Source: Nostoc sp. HK-01
Lineage (GTDB): Bacteria; Cyanobacteriota; Cyanobacteriia; Cyanobacteriales; Nostocaceae
DNA: 64,000 nucleotides
Assembly (NCBI GenBank): GCA_003990705.1
Contig: AP018318.1
Span: forward strand, 1,054,001-1,118,000
Direction of reading: 5' to 3'
Both the position numbers and the translations under genes were made by a program. The notes below the pieces were generated by a model. The model had not been told where the DNA came from. It saw nothing but the letters and a program-made list of their open reading frames with translations, and searched no databases. Below are positions 8,996-17,269 of this stretch, one piece after another; positions within the stretch are counted from its first letter, which is position 1; every line of letters begins with the position of its first letter.

Positions 8996-9067
8996 GAGAA
9001 AGTCCAGGATTTTTACCTGTTATCAATCGGCGATACACCGATCGCTCACTTAATGAGCTAACTTTCT
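8996..9067 (-). pseudogene. Degenerate tRNA-like sequence beside the downstream retron RNA
   Basis: Acceptor arms AGAAAGT/ACTTTCT pair perfectly. A D-arm GCTC/GAGC and an anticodon stem ATCGG/CCGAT can be drawn. The D-loop lacks GG, the anticodon loop lacks U33, and the T-loop reads TAAAAAT instead of TTCxAxT. It is homologous in position and acceptor sequence to the tRNA-Asn at 12007-12078. Confidence 0.6.
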
Positions 9068-9180
9068 CATGACTAGTTACATATCAAGCGGAGGTATACG
9101 TTCAAGCCAATGGTTGGCGTACCAGTTGAGCATCCAGAACCCAAACTTAAGCTTTGCATCATGTATTCCTAATCGATACT
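9068..9180 (-). repeat. Conserved leader upstream of the degenerate tRNA (copy 1)
   Basis: GGTATACG (9093-9100) and GGTTGGCGTACCAGT (9112-9126), followed by GAG.AT...AGAACCC, recur at 12177-12184 and 12196-12210 with the same 19-bp spacing. It lies 5' of the tRNA on the minus strand in both places. The role is unknown; perhaps promoter or leader RNA. Confidence 0.55.
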
Positions 9181-9237
9181 CAATTTAACTCAAGCAGATA
9201 TCCAGAAACAGACGGTAATTACTTAAGGCAACAGTTC

Positions 9238-10278
9238 TCAATTTTTCTTACCATATTTTTTCTGAATACGCTGAATTTGTTGTTGGAACTCAGCACCTTT
9301 TTCGGGGTTTACCATTGCGACAAAATTGGCGAATCCGGTGATTGAGGCGACAAGATTAGATGATTTACCCCAATATTTACCTTCTAACCCTTCATTTTCT
9401 ATTTGATGTAGAGTTGCACGGAAGCTTTTTAATTTTTTCCGAGAAATATTAATTTTTTGATTAACGATAATACCCGTCACTTTTTGCTGTTGAGAGTTTC
9501 GCAGAATGCGGGTTTTGTCTGGGTTGATGGCAAATCCTTCATCAGAGATAATTGATTGAGCTTGTTTAATGAAACTGCTGGTATGTTTAATTTGCTCACC
9601 TGATGCTGAAAATGTTAAATCATCAACATAACGGGTGTAGGTAAAACCAAATTGTGTGGCGATCGCACTTAAGCGCTCATCTAAACTCCGACAAATAATG
9701 TTTGTAATTGCAGGGCTGGCTGGGGAACCTTGGGGAAGATGACGTTGTTTAAGTTCAACAAAGTTTATCTCACCGTCTACGTTGCGTTCTTCAACTACAG
9801 GCGCAGTACACAATAGCCCAAAGATTGTAGCAACGTATGAAGAATAACCGAAAGATTGAAATAATCCTTTAACCCGCGGATATGTAATAGCCGAGAAAAA
9901 ATCTTGTAAATCAATGTTAATAATGACTTCCGCGCCAATATGAGGGGTAGCATTAGTAATGATGGAGCGATCGCCACAAAAACCATGTGCTGCATTATGA
10001 ATGGCAATTTTTTGTAAGATATTATGCAAAATCCAGTATTGAGCGCGTTTTAAGTCGGGCAATGGTGCAGAAATAATTCGCGTTCCTGCAATTTTTTTCG
10101 CAGTTTTGAAATGAATGTAATGTGAAATATGGGAAGTTTGAGAATTAAATGCTAAAAAATGAAGTCGAGCAATACTAATTTCTATAGATGCTGCAATCTG
10201 TTCGGCATTATTATATACATCTAAATTGTATTTTTTTAACTGTTCAATATTGTTTTGATTATGATTTTGAAAATTCAT
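9238..10278 (-). CDS. Retron reverse transcriptase
   Basis: 346 residues from Met at 10278. It synthesises branched msDNA from its cognate ncRNA; retrons act as anti-phage systems in other bacteria. Seen: retron-specific NAxxH (NATPH, residues 109-113) just before the DLQDFF catalytic motif (123-128); LPQGSPASP (181-189); catalytic YVDD (217-220); and the retron VTG triplet (267-269, VTGIIVN) for RNA recognition. The longer frame to 10401 is rejected because its extra 41 codons lie inside the ncRNA's a2 arm. The gene starts 3 bp after the a2 arm, the standard retron order. No effector ORF follows on this strand before 8.3 kb. The protein has no extra domain, so the effector, if any, is elsewhere or lost. 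Confidence 0.93.
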   Translation of the reverse strand: MNFQNHNQNNIEQLKKYNLDVYNNAEQIAASIEISIARLHFLAFNSQTSHISHYIHFKTAKKIAGTRIISAPLPDLKRAQYWILHNILQKIAIHNAAHGFCGDRSIITNATPHIGAEVIINIDLQDFFSAITYPRVKGLFQSFGYSSYVATIFGLLCTAPVVEERNVDGEINFVELKQRHLPQGSPASPAITNIICRSLDERLSAIATQFGFTYTRYVDDLTFSASGEQIKHTSSFIKQAQSIISDEGFAINPDKTRILRNSQQQKVTGIIVNQKINISRKKLKSFRATLHQIENEGLEGKYWGKSSNLVASITGFANFVAMVNPEKGAEFQQQIQRIQKKYGKKN

Positions 10279-10281
10279 TTT

Positions 10282-10556
10282 AAAACTCTGCAAATGTAGG
10301 TGTTTACAGTTCAGTTGCGGGCAAATGTATCTCCAAAACTGGATTAAGATTGTTGCTACTTTCTTGAAACTACCCAAAGATAATCTCAAAAAAGACAGCA
10401 ACGCTCAAATATGCCGTTCGGTTTGCTCATTGCAGAACACTGGAGATAAACGAAGGACATACTCAAGTTGAAAAGAAAACATTTGCACAGGCTCCTTAAC
10501 TGTGACTACCAACACCACCATGTGATATTAGTAGTCAACCTACAATGCAGAGTTTT
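10282..10556 (-). ncRNA. Retron msr-msd RNA, directly upstream of the RT
   Basis: The outer inverted repeats fit a1/a2: 10539-10556 (read on the minus strand AAAACTCTGCATTGTAGG) and 10282-10300 (CCTACATTTGCAGAGTTTT), pairing over about 17 bp with a small bulge. Inside are an msr-type hairpin (10503-10536, GACTAC/GTAGTC with inner pairs) and a long msd-type hairpin with basal stem TATCTCCA/TGGAGATA (10328-10335 with 10441-10448). The msd inner stems are GTTGCT/AGCAAC (10352-10357, 10397-10402) and CTTTCTTGA/TCAAAAAAG (10359-10367, 10386-10394). Size and position match known retron ncRNAs. The priming guanosine was not fixed with certainty; a G occurs just after a1. Confidence 0.85.
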
Positions 10557-10561
10557 ACTAA

Positions 10562-11950
10562 CCCTGTTGTGTCACTTTAGGCAGAGGAAAAATAGAATTC
10601 AGGGTGAGTTAGGAAGATAAAAATTGGAGAAGTAAGCCTATAAACGATGGCTTGAAGCTGAGAAAAACCCTCATACAGTTGAGGAATAGAAAAAACTGTT
10701 AACCAGGGATATATGAGATTAAATAAAACGAAAGGTTGAATAATTAAACGCAGATTGTTGAGAATATTCTTCCAACCTTTACCATGATCCCACCAGGGGT
10801 GAGAAGCGAATGCTGATTGAGGAGATGGAGGAGAAGGACGCAGAGATTCTGAATGAAGACTAACCATAAGGTAGGCACTACAGACAATTTCCCACCAGCG
10901 TTCAATATCTTCATAGCGAGTAAAACGATAATCAGCCCAACCTAATTCATTCTTACTTTGTTTTAAACCATATTCTACCCATGTTCTTAACCCATAAAAA
11001 TTCCCAACCTCTCTAGGTGTGATGTCGGGATATTTGCTCATCACATACCAGGTAGAGTTTCCGGGTAATGCTTCAGTATCTGTGGTAATTTGCCAATATC
11101 TATGTTCGCCACGTTTGCCGTGAATTATTTCTCTAATAAATCGATTTTCACTACTTAAGTCAGAGAATACTCTTTTAAATTTCTGCCACTTTAAATATTG
11201 AGTATACTGACCTTTAAGCAAGTCTACAGAATGGTTTGAGCGTATTGCTACTAAATAATTTAAATCTAGTTCATCTAATACAGATACAAAATTTGTGCCG
11301 CTTTCGCCATATAAGCTATCAGCCAGTACCAAGTTGAATTTAAAACCCATCGACTGTAACTTTCGTATTAGCATTGCCCCGATTTGAGGCTTGGTCAGAT
11401 ATTTATCTCCTGGCTTTAATTTCTCCCGTGGTTTGTACACTTCAAACAGTAGTGGGAATGTCATTCCACAAAATACACCATAGGCTGTAACTGCCACAAC
11501 TCCGTTCTCTACTTTCCCCAAATTACCTATGTACTGACGTTTCACATAATCTGTGGTCGTACCTTTCTTTTTATCTCCGGTTTCATCAATAATTAAAATG
11601 ATTGGTCTACCTTTGAGTATTTGTAGAATTAGCTCTAATCTTAAAGCTCTTAACTGTTCTACTTCCCAATATGGGGTAGTTAAGAAATGGTGTAGCCCTT
11701 GATAGTTCTCTAATCCAACAATTTTTGCTATTTCTGGTAGACTCTTTCGTTTTATATCAGAAATACATCCTATATGCAGATACTTAAACGCTTCAAAATT
11801 TCTGACATCTGAAAACAGCTTTTTATACCAAAGACAATATTCATCCACAAATTTAACAGTTTGTTTAGGTGGACGAGGCTCTACCATGCTCTGTGTCTTC
11901 GTTCTAGGCTTTTTACATTCTTATACTACCGCGATAGTGACACAACAGGG
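10562..11950. mobile_element. Complete IS701-family insertion sequence
   Basis: The 15-bp terminal inverted repeats are perfect: CCCTGTTGTGTCACT (10562-10576) and AGTGACACAACAGGG (11936-11950). The target duplication is CTAA (10558-10561 and 11951-11954), which fits the YTAR target of the IS701 family. One transposase gene fills it. The element sits 5 bp outside the a1 arm of the retron RNA, between it and the tRNA genes. Confidence 0.92.
10577..11887 (-). CDS. IS701 family DDE transposase
   Basis: 436 residues, full length. Catalytic motifs: first Asp in LIIDETGDKKKG (about residue 100), second in LVLADSLYGESG (about 190), and Glu in RTWVEYGLKQSKNELGWADYRFT. It lies 1 bp inside the left terminal repeat and 49 bp inside the right one, on the same strand as the retron RT. 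The reading frame is intact, so the copy may still be mobile. Transcription from its right-end promoter would run through the transposase towards the retron RNA. Confidence 0.93.
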   Translation of the reverse strand: MVEPRPPKQTVKFVDEYCLWYKKLFSDVRNFEAFKYLHIGCISDIKRKSLPEIAKIVGLENYQGLHHFLTTPYWEVEQLRALRLELILQILKGRPIILIIDETGDKKKGTTTDYVKRQYIGNLGKVENGVVAVTAYGVFCGMTFPLLFEVYKPREKLKPGDKYLTKPQIGAMLIRKLQSMGFKFNLVLADSLYGESGTNFVSVLDELDLNYLVAIRSNHSVDLLKGQYTQYLKWQKFKRVFSDLSSENRFIREIIHGKRGEHRYWQITTDTEALPGNSTWYVMSKYPDITPREVGNFYGLRTWVEYGLKQSKNELGWADYRFTRYEDIERWWEIVCSAYLMVSLHSESLRPSPPSPQSAFASHPWWDHGKGWKNILNNLRLIIQPFVLFNLIYPWLTVFSIPQLYEGFSQLQAIVYRLTSPIFIFLTHPEFYFSSA

Positions 11951-12006
11951 CTAAATTTCAATTGGCTACCGTGACAGGGTAGTGTCTTTTAACCCGGACA
12001 GGGTGG

Positions 12007-12078
12007 GAGAAAGTACAGGAATCGAACCTGCAACACATCGATTAACAGTCGATTGCTCTACCAGTGAGCTAACTTTCG
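12007..12078 (-). tRNA. tRNA-Asn (anticodon GTT), accessory-type
   Basis: Cloverleaf drawn by hand: acceptor GAAAGT/ACTTTC with a mismatched first pair, D-arm GCTC/GAGC with a GG loop, anticodon stem ATCGA/TCGAT around CTGTTAA (anticodon plus-strand 12044-12046), T-arm GCAGG/CCTGT with TTCGATT. It lacks an encoded CCA. The weak first pair suggests an accessory rather than the main chromosomal copy. Confidence 0.75.
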
Positions 12079-12080
12079 GG

Positions 12081-12150
12081 TCTTTGATGTAGGAGTCGAA
12101 CCTACGACCAGCCGAGGGCTTCGGATGCTCTACCACTGAGCTAATCAAGC
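12081..12150 (-). tRNA. tRNA-like gene, imperfect, possibly Gly (GCC)
   Basis: Separated by only 2 nt from the tRNA-Asn upstream end, so the two form a tandem array. The D-arm GCTC/GAGC with loop AGTGGTA and the T-arm GTAGG/CCTAC with TTCGACT are canonical. The acceptor pairs over five of seven positions. The anticodon arm is short (CCG/CGG around AAGCCCT) and lacks U33, so the identity is doubtful and it may be a pseudogene. Confidence 0.5.
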
Positions 12151-12260
12151 GACGGAGTAACAACCTATTGCTCTACGGTATACGCACAATCTAGAGGTTG
12201 GCGCACCAGTCGGGTATAGAGAACCCGAACCATAGTTGAGCCGATGTATTATTACCTTGT
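12151..12260 (-). repeat. Conserved leader upstream of the tRNA pair (copy 2)
   Basis: Shares GGTATACG (12177-12184) and GGTTGGCGCACCAGT (12196-12210) at the same spacing with copy 1 at 9068-9180. It probably includes the promoter of the tRNA genes. From here to 12506 no other feature is seen except a HIP1 site near 12312. Confidence 0.5.
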
Positions 12261-12506
12261 AACTTAATGTAGCACAAGGAAATTGAAAGTCAACTTATTG
12301 CTGGCAGTAGTGCGATCGCACCATCATAAGACTTTAGTTAGAAGAAAACAGGATTCTTACTGGATATAAATATTATTTTTGACTGAATCCAGACAGATTT
12401 AACTGATATCTACAGCTAATGATAGAGTTCATTGGAATTTTCAATATTTAGCATCAAAGTAGTTACAAATATTAATCCATCCACTGAAAGCTGTATTTTA
12501 AATATT

Positions 12507-13451
12507 ATGCCTGTTAACTGCTTGACACAGCTAAATAAGAATAATGATTCTGATGCAGATCAGCATACTCAACAATCAATAAAAGTAGAATTTGCTCTAG
12601 TATTAGATCAAATTAAAAATTGTGTTTGGCTAATTGGAATTCCTTCATGGTTATTTGCCGTAACTGATAGAAGCGTTGCTATTTTTTATGATGGAAATTT
12701 ATCACCAATAGACATATTACAGCTATTAATGACTTGCTTATTTTTTGTCAGTTGGCTTTATTTAAAACCAGAAGAAAGTTTAAATAGCAATGATGTAGAA
12801 CCTAATGAATATGAAGAATATTTAAGTCGCAGTCAAGCTCACAAGTTCAGGCTAAAAAAGCGGCACATGATTAGTCAAGATTATATTTTACCTTTTCCTT
12901 ATTATTGTCAAATCTATCACTTGCTAAACTTAAAGCACTTAGAAACAGTGCATAAATTTAGCCTTAATAGTTTAAAAATTTTGAGTATCAGTCAATTCAA
13001 ACCAACTAATATTGGTGGAGTGATCAAATTTACTACTATGTTGCAACCAAATATTAATCTGTTAAGATTTTGGCGGCAACCAATTGTCGAGGTAGATTTA
13101 ATTTTACATACTCCCTATACTATTGAACTGAGTATTCCGGCATATAATGACAAACGAATAGTTGTGATATTTCATGCTTTTCCTTTAAGTGAGAGAGAAC
13201 ATCAATTATTTATAGATATATATAGTGATTTAGAATGGCCTAAGCCAATCTTGCAATTTATTTTGCATTGTGCTGCTTGTTTGACACTGTTTGAAGATTT
13301 GCCATATTTACAAGCTTTAGCAGAAAAAAATGTTGAACGTTTATTTAATGTGAATTTAGCTTCTAAACACGAAACCATGTTACTGTTTAAACGGTTTATA
13401 GAACTATATGGTACTCGACAAAAAAGCATCCAGTTACCAGAATCGACATAG
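12507..13451 (+). CDS. Hypothetical protein with two likely membrane segments
   Basis: 314 residues from ATG at 12507; the frame is open upstream to a TTG at 12432. A hydrophobic pair lies at about residues 40-85 (CVWLIGIPSWLFAV and LLMTCLFFVSWLYL), followed by a soluble region with HLLNLKHLETVHKFSLNSLKILSI, then a beta-rich part and a C-terminal helical part. No known motif is recognised. It faces the ABC exporter operon and ends before a strong palindrome at 13479. It is the nearest complete protein gene to the upstream end of the retron unit, but on the opposite strand, so a link is unproven. Confidence 0.6.
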   Translation: MPVNCLTQLNKNNDSDADQHTQQSIKVEFALVLDQIKNCVWLIGIPSWLFAVTDRSVAIFYDGNLSPIDILQLLMTCLFFVSWLYLKPEESLNSNDVEPNEYEEYLSRSQAHKFRLKKRHMISQDYILPFPYYCQIYHLLNLKHLETVHKFSLNSLKILSISQFKPTNIGGVIKFTTMLQPNINLLRFWRQPIVEVDLILHTPYTIELSIPAYNDKRIVVIFHAFPLSEREHQLFIDIYSDLEWPKPILQFILHCAACLTLFEDLPYLQALAEKNVERLFNVNLASKHETMLLFKRFIELYGTRQKSIQLPEST

Positions 13452-13478
13452 TATTTCTAAATCATACGTGAACAAACA

Positions 13479-13509
13479 GATACCCGACTTCTTAAAGAAG
13501 TCGGGTATC
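13479..13509. terminator. Bidirectional terminator-like palindrome
   Basis: GATACCCGACTTCTT and AAGAAGTCGGGTATC are perfect 15-bp arms around one A. It lies between two convergent genes and shares the TACCCG/CGGGTA core with 4844-4872. Confidence 0.7.
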
Positions 13510-13545
13510 TAAAACTAGCAATTTTGAAAATTCACAACAGCTACT

Positions 13546-15261
13546 TTAAATAGCAGACTCAGTTCCTGTCAACAATGCTTTAGTTGCAGACTCTCCTGCT
13601 TTTTTCAACTTGCGCGTTAGTTGAGATACCAAAAGTCCTGTGAGCGCAAAATGTCCTAAAATTGCCAGGAAATAAGAAAATGTTAATCCGTCGCTTGTTG
13701 GCCGAGATAAAGCAATGACTGGCGCAGCAATGGAAAATAGCCAAACTACAGCATAGTTGTCAGGTTTAGAGAAAAATATTCCTAAGAAAATAGGTGGGAG
13801 TATAATTACAGACATTAACACCCCTGTTGCCCACAATTGACGCTGTTCATTTTTCATGAATAGGATTAATTGGGTTAAAGCTGCATAGATCACAGCTAAA
13901 CTGCCAGCAAAAAGCAGCGCTAGGCAAGCATTAGTTTTATTTTCGATATTTACTTGCGAGATTAAAACAAAGCAACTTAAGGCACTAACAGACATTATCA
14001 CATTAATAGCGATCGCTAAAATTCCCGGACTTTTTTCACCCCAGATTAAATCATTAATTAGACTATTTTTCCCTAAACCTTTGGCATGAGAAACATGTTT
14101 ATATCTTGCCCAATCTTGCAGTGTGAGACGACCAGGACTGATGGCTGCAATTAAATATAAAAACAGCCCTAAATTCAAGACCATTAAAAGGCCAATATTT
14201 TCTTGAAGTGCATAACTTCTAGATGAGCTATTAAATATTAAATCTTGCCAATCAGCACATCCTAAAATGATGACTGTAAAGCAAACTGTGAGCAAATAAC
14301 TCTGCTTTTTGGTCAACATAGTTGCATTAGGATCACGAAAACAACGCTGTAAAGATTGCCAAATGAAGTACGCACCTACAAGATAAACTGCTATAGCAAA
14401 GCAAGCTGTAGTAATGAAACTTTCTCCTATAGGCAGAACAAACCAATGAAAGTCGGTAAATTGGGGAATATTTTTGGTTAATTCAGAATTAATCTCAGGA
14501 TATGGAATTAAGAAACATGGGTTAATTAGCCCAAAAAAGCTTACTGGATTATTAGCAGAAAAATTAGATGCTATGGTTTGCTTGCTAAATATGAGATAAC
14601 CTAATAATGCCCCACTACCTAACCAAGCTTGAAAACTGCCTAACCAAGAACCAACTAAGCCAAATAATAATGCAGCGCTGTAGTAGACAAAACTAGCAGC
14701 TATGACTACTGCATAAAAACTGATAATTTCTATTAAAGGAATTTTCGCATTCAACCCTGACCATAAATGTAAAGGTAAGGCTAACACTACAAAAACATAA
14801 AGTAAGGCTGGAACACCTAAGATTTTCCCCCATAAAATACTTTTTGGTGATTGGGGACTAAGGCGAATAAAATTGAGCGTATCACGTCTTTCTTCTGTAG
14901 CTAAATCATTAATCAGGAGATAGCTCCCTGCTGCTAATAATCCAAAGTTAACAATAATACTCAGCCAACTGAAAATATCAAACGACCATAATTGCCAATT
15001 AATTATAACTTGACCTAACCCATCAGTTAGGCATTCTGCATAGTCGTATTTTGTGATACCTGTACAATATTTATTGGGACTACCTTGTAATACACTCAGG
15101 CGCGTAGGTAACTGGACTTGAAATGACATGAATAATATAAATTGTCCCAGAAAAGATATGGCAGATGCTAATACAATATTGCGTGGTTTCAGTCGCCCTT
15201 TAATTTCCCGAAACAACTGCGGATTCCAATTTCCTAAGCGACCTATCAAATCTTCTATCAT
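13546..15261 (-). CDS. ABC-2 type exporter permease, second paralog
   Basis: 571 residues, about a dozen hydrophobic segments. It begins MIEDLIGRLGNWNPQLFREIKGRLKPRN, nearly the same as the start of the upstream permease (NWNPQLLREIKGRLKP). Both carry the conserved cytoplasmic stretch after the second membrane segment (EERRDTLNFIRLSPQSPKSILWGKILGVP). It is third in an operon running ATPase - permease - permease, and the two permeases probably form a heterodimer on the shared ATPase. The substrate is unknown. A terminator-like hairpin in the 78-bp gap before it could lower its expression. Confidence 0.85.
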   Translation of the reverse strand: MIEDLIGRLGNWNPQLFREIKGRLKPRNIVLASAISFLGQFILFMSFQVQLPTRLSVLQGSPNKYCTGITKYDYAECLTDGLGQVIINWQLWSFDIFSWLSIIVNFGLLAAGSYLLINDLATEERRDTLNFIRLSPQSPKSILWGKILGVPALLYVFVVLALPLHLWSGLNAKIPLIEIISFYAVVIAASFVYYSAALLFGLVGSWLGSFQAWLGSGALLGYLIFSKQTIASNFSANNPVSFFGLINPCFLIPYPEINSELTKNIPQFTDFHWFVLPIGESFITTACFAIAVYLVGAYFIWQSLQRCFRDPNATMLTKKQSYLLTVCFTVIILGCADWQDLIFNSSSRSYALQENIGLLMVLNLGLFLYLIAAISPGRLTLQDWARYKHVSHAKGLGKNSLINDLIWGEKSPGILAIAINVIMSVSALSCFVLISQVNIENKTNACLALLFAGSLAVIYAALTQLILFMKNEQRQLWATGVLMSVIILPPIFLGIFFSKPDNYAVVWLFSIAAPVIALSRPTSDGLTFSYFLAILGHFALTGLLVSQLTRKLKKAGESATKALLTGTESAI

Positions 15262-15301
15262 TACTATATTCTCCCAAACAATACTGAATAAATAGCTAAA
15301 A

Positions 15302-15327
15302 AAGAACTAGTTGAATATCTAGTTCTT
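15302..15327 (-). terminator. Hairpin with T-run between the two exporter permease genes
   Basis: AAGAACTAG/CTAGTTCTT stem, 8-nt loop, followed on the minus strand by TTTT. Possible internal attenuator within the operon. Confidence 0.6.
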
Positions 15328-15339
15328 CTTTTTGATAAA

Positions 15340-17235
15340 TTAGCGTCCTGCTAACAGTGCTTTTGTTGCAGATTCTCCAGCTAACTTCACCTGATTTGTC
15401 AAATGTAAATTTAACAACGCTAAAACAGTAAATTCAGCTAGAAGTGACATAAAAACAGTGACTGTTGCTGAGTGTTCTAGTCCTACCCAAGGAAAATTAG
15501 AAAATAACCAAAAGACAGAATTTGCTTCAGGTGTAATGTTCAACAGCCCAAAAATTATTGGTGGCACAAACATCACTGTACCTGTAGTTGCGATCGCAAA
15601 TAAAGTCCGCCGTGGAGTTTTGAGTAATAACATTCTCTGCGCTATGGTTGCATAAACCATAGCTAGAGTAATAAACATAGCTATTCCTAAGATAGCTTTC
15701 ATTCTGCCAATTTTGTTCACCCAGTCAATGGCATTGTTATCGTGAGTATTCAAAGCTGGTGCAAGTACAATCCACACTAGTAATGGGATAGTAATTATTA
15801 TCAAACTAAACCCAATTGAAACTATTGCAGGACTTTTATCATGCCAAACTAAATCTTGCCATATAGTATTGTGGCTCATTGTTTGTTGATGACGATATCT
15901 TGCCCAATCTTGTATTTGGTGTCTATGAGGAGACAAGATTGCTAACAAACAAGTTAGTAAAACTAAGTTAAATAATACAATCCAGAAGAAATTTTGACCG
16001 ATTTGATAATTCAAATCGTAGTAACAGTTCACTGGTTTATATTCTCGGTAAGAGGGACAGTAATTCTTGGTATATTGCAGAGTAAAACCCCAAAAAATTA
16101 CTTGAGAGCAAGCTACTAGTAAGTAACTTTGTCTTTTACTTAGCAAGGTAGCATTAGGATTGCGAAACCTCCGTCCGAGTGCTTGCCAAATCCAATAGCA
16201 GCTAACACCATAATTAAATAGATGTAATCCTATAAATGTAAAAACATTTTTTCCTAACGGTATATAGAAAAATTGAGTCTCTGATAAAAGTGATGAATTA
16301 CCTCTATTAAATAGATTTGGAAACAGATATTTCGTCATATCAAAAGGACTTAATAATCTCAGCCATGCTGCTGTGTTGTGCAGGTTTTCGGTATTAAATG
16401 CAAATTGCATTGTAGTTAGCAAAAACATGATTACTGCACCACTAGCTAACCAAGGTTGAAAGCTGCTAAATCGATTACTCATCAAGCCAAATAATAATGT
16501 GGCACTATAGAAGAAGAAGCAACTAGCAGCTAACACTATATAAAAGCTGAAAATATAACTTGTGGCAATTTTGGCAGAAATTCCTGACCAGATGTGTAGG
16601 GGAATTGCCACTAAAATCATCAAATAAATGACAATTGGTACTCCTAGTATTTTGCCAGTTAAAATGCTAGTTTCTGACTGGGGACTGAGGCGGAGAAAAT
16701 TCAGCGTACCACGGCGTTCTTCTTGTGCTAAATTATTGACTATTAAATATGTACCTGCAACTAAAAGTGTATAAATAAAGACGACACAGAGTGTGAGAAA
16801 TATGAATTCCCAGTGGTCGCGCCACCACCCTTGAAAGTTAATTTCTGAAATAGGACATGGTTGCTGGTATAAATTATATTCTACTTGTTTTTTTTGTACT
16901 TCTAAAGATTTTAATTGCTCTTTGAACTCCTGAACTTTTGTAAAGTCGTAGTTTTTCTTACTATTATAAAAGTTGATTTGTTTTTGAGCTTGACCTATGA
17001 GTTTATAAAATGATTCAGATTGCTTTTGATAAACCTTACTTAGATTACAATACGATCCATTCATAGGATACTTATTATTAGGATATTGACCAAAATGATA
17101 AATAAGTAGCCCTATTTGACCAATTAGGGAGATAGCGAAGGCAAATATCAAGTTAAAAGGTTTGAGACGACCTTTAATTTCCCTGAGAAGCTGAGGATTC
17201 CAGTTGCCGATTTTATCTAGTAGATTCAGATACAT
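15340..17235 (-). CDS. ABC-2 type exporter permease, first paralog
   Basis: 631 residues from the ATG at 17235 (MYLNLLDKIGNWNPQLLREIKG). This start was chosen because it aligns with the N-terminus of the sister permease; the frame is open further upstream into the ATPase gene. After the first membrane segment there is a soluble insert of about 100 residues with a helical stretch (KVQEFKEQLKSLEVQKKQVEYN) that the sister lacks. Then comes the conserved EERRGTLNFLRLSPQSETSILTGKILGVP. It follows the ATPase gene by 34 bp and is likely co-transcribed with it. Confidence 0.85.
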   Translation of the reverse strand: MYLNLLDKIGNWNPQLLREIKGRLKPFNLIFAFAISLIGQIGLLIYHFGQYPNNKYPMNGSYCNLSKVYQKQSESFYKLIGQAQKQINFYNSKKNYDFTKVQEFKEQLKSLEVQKKQVEYNLYQQPCPISEINFQGWWRDHWEFIFLTLCVVFIYTLLVAGTYLIVNNLAQEERRGTLNFLRLSPQSETSILTGKILGVPIVIYLMILVAIPLHIWSGISAKIATSYIFSFYIVLAASCFFFYSATLLFGLMSNRFSSFQPWLASGAVIMFLLTTMQFAFNTENLHNTAAWLRLLSPFDMTKYLFPNLFNRGNSSLLSETQFFYIPLGKNVFTFIGLHLFNYGVSCYWIWQALGRRFRNPNATLLSKRQSYLLVACSQVIFWGFTLQYTKNYCPSYREYKPVNCYYDLNYQIGQNFFWIVLFNLVLLTCLLAILSPHRHQIQDWARYRHQQTMSHNTIWQDLVWHDKSPAIVSIGFSLIIITIPLLVWIVLAPALNTHDNNAIDWVNKIGRMKAILGIAMFITLAMVYATIAQRMLLLKTPRRTLFAIATTGTVMFVPPIIFGLLNITPEANSVFWLFSNFPWVGLEHSATVTVFMSLLAEFTVLALLNLHLTNQVKLAGESATKALLAGR

Positions 17236-17269
17236 AGTAGAAGTGATGATGATTTTGATGAATAATATG

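Noticed and set aside
9154-9345. 63-codon plus-strand ORF overlapping the RT 3' end
   Set aside because: Antisense to the RT and made partly of the tRNA leader; no coding features.
10279-10401. Extra 41 codons upstream in the RT frame
   Set aside because: They fall within the a2 arm and adjacent msd part of the retron RNA; Met at 10278 fits retron architecture.
11966-12163. 65-codon minus-strand ORF across the tRNA array
   Set aside because: It is a translation of the tRNA genes (VEQSTVNRCVAGSIP type shadow).
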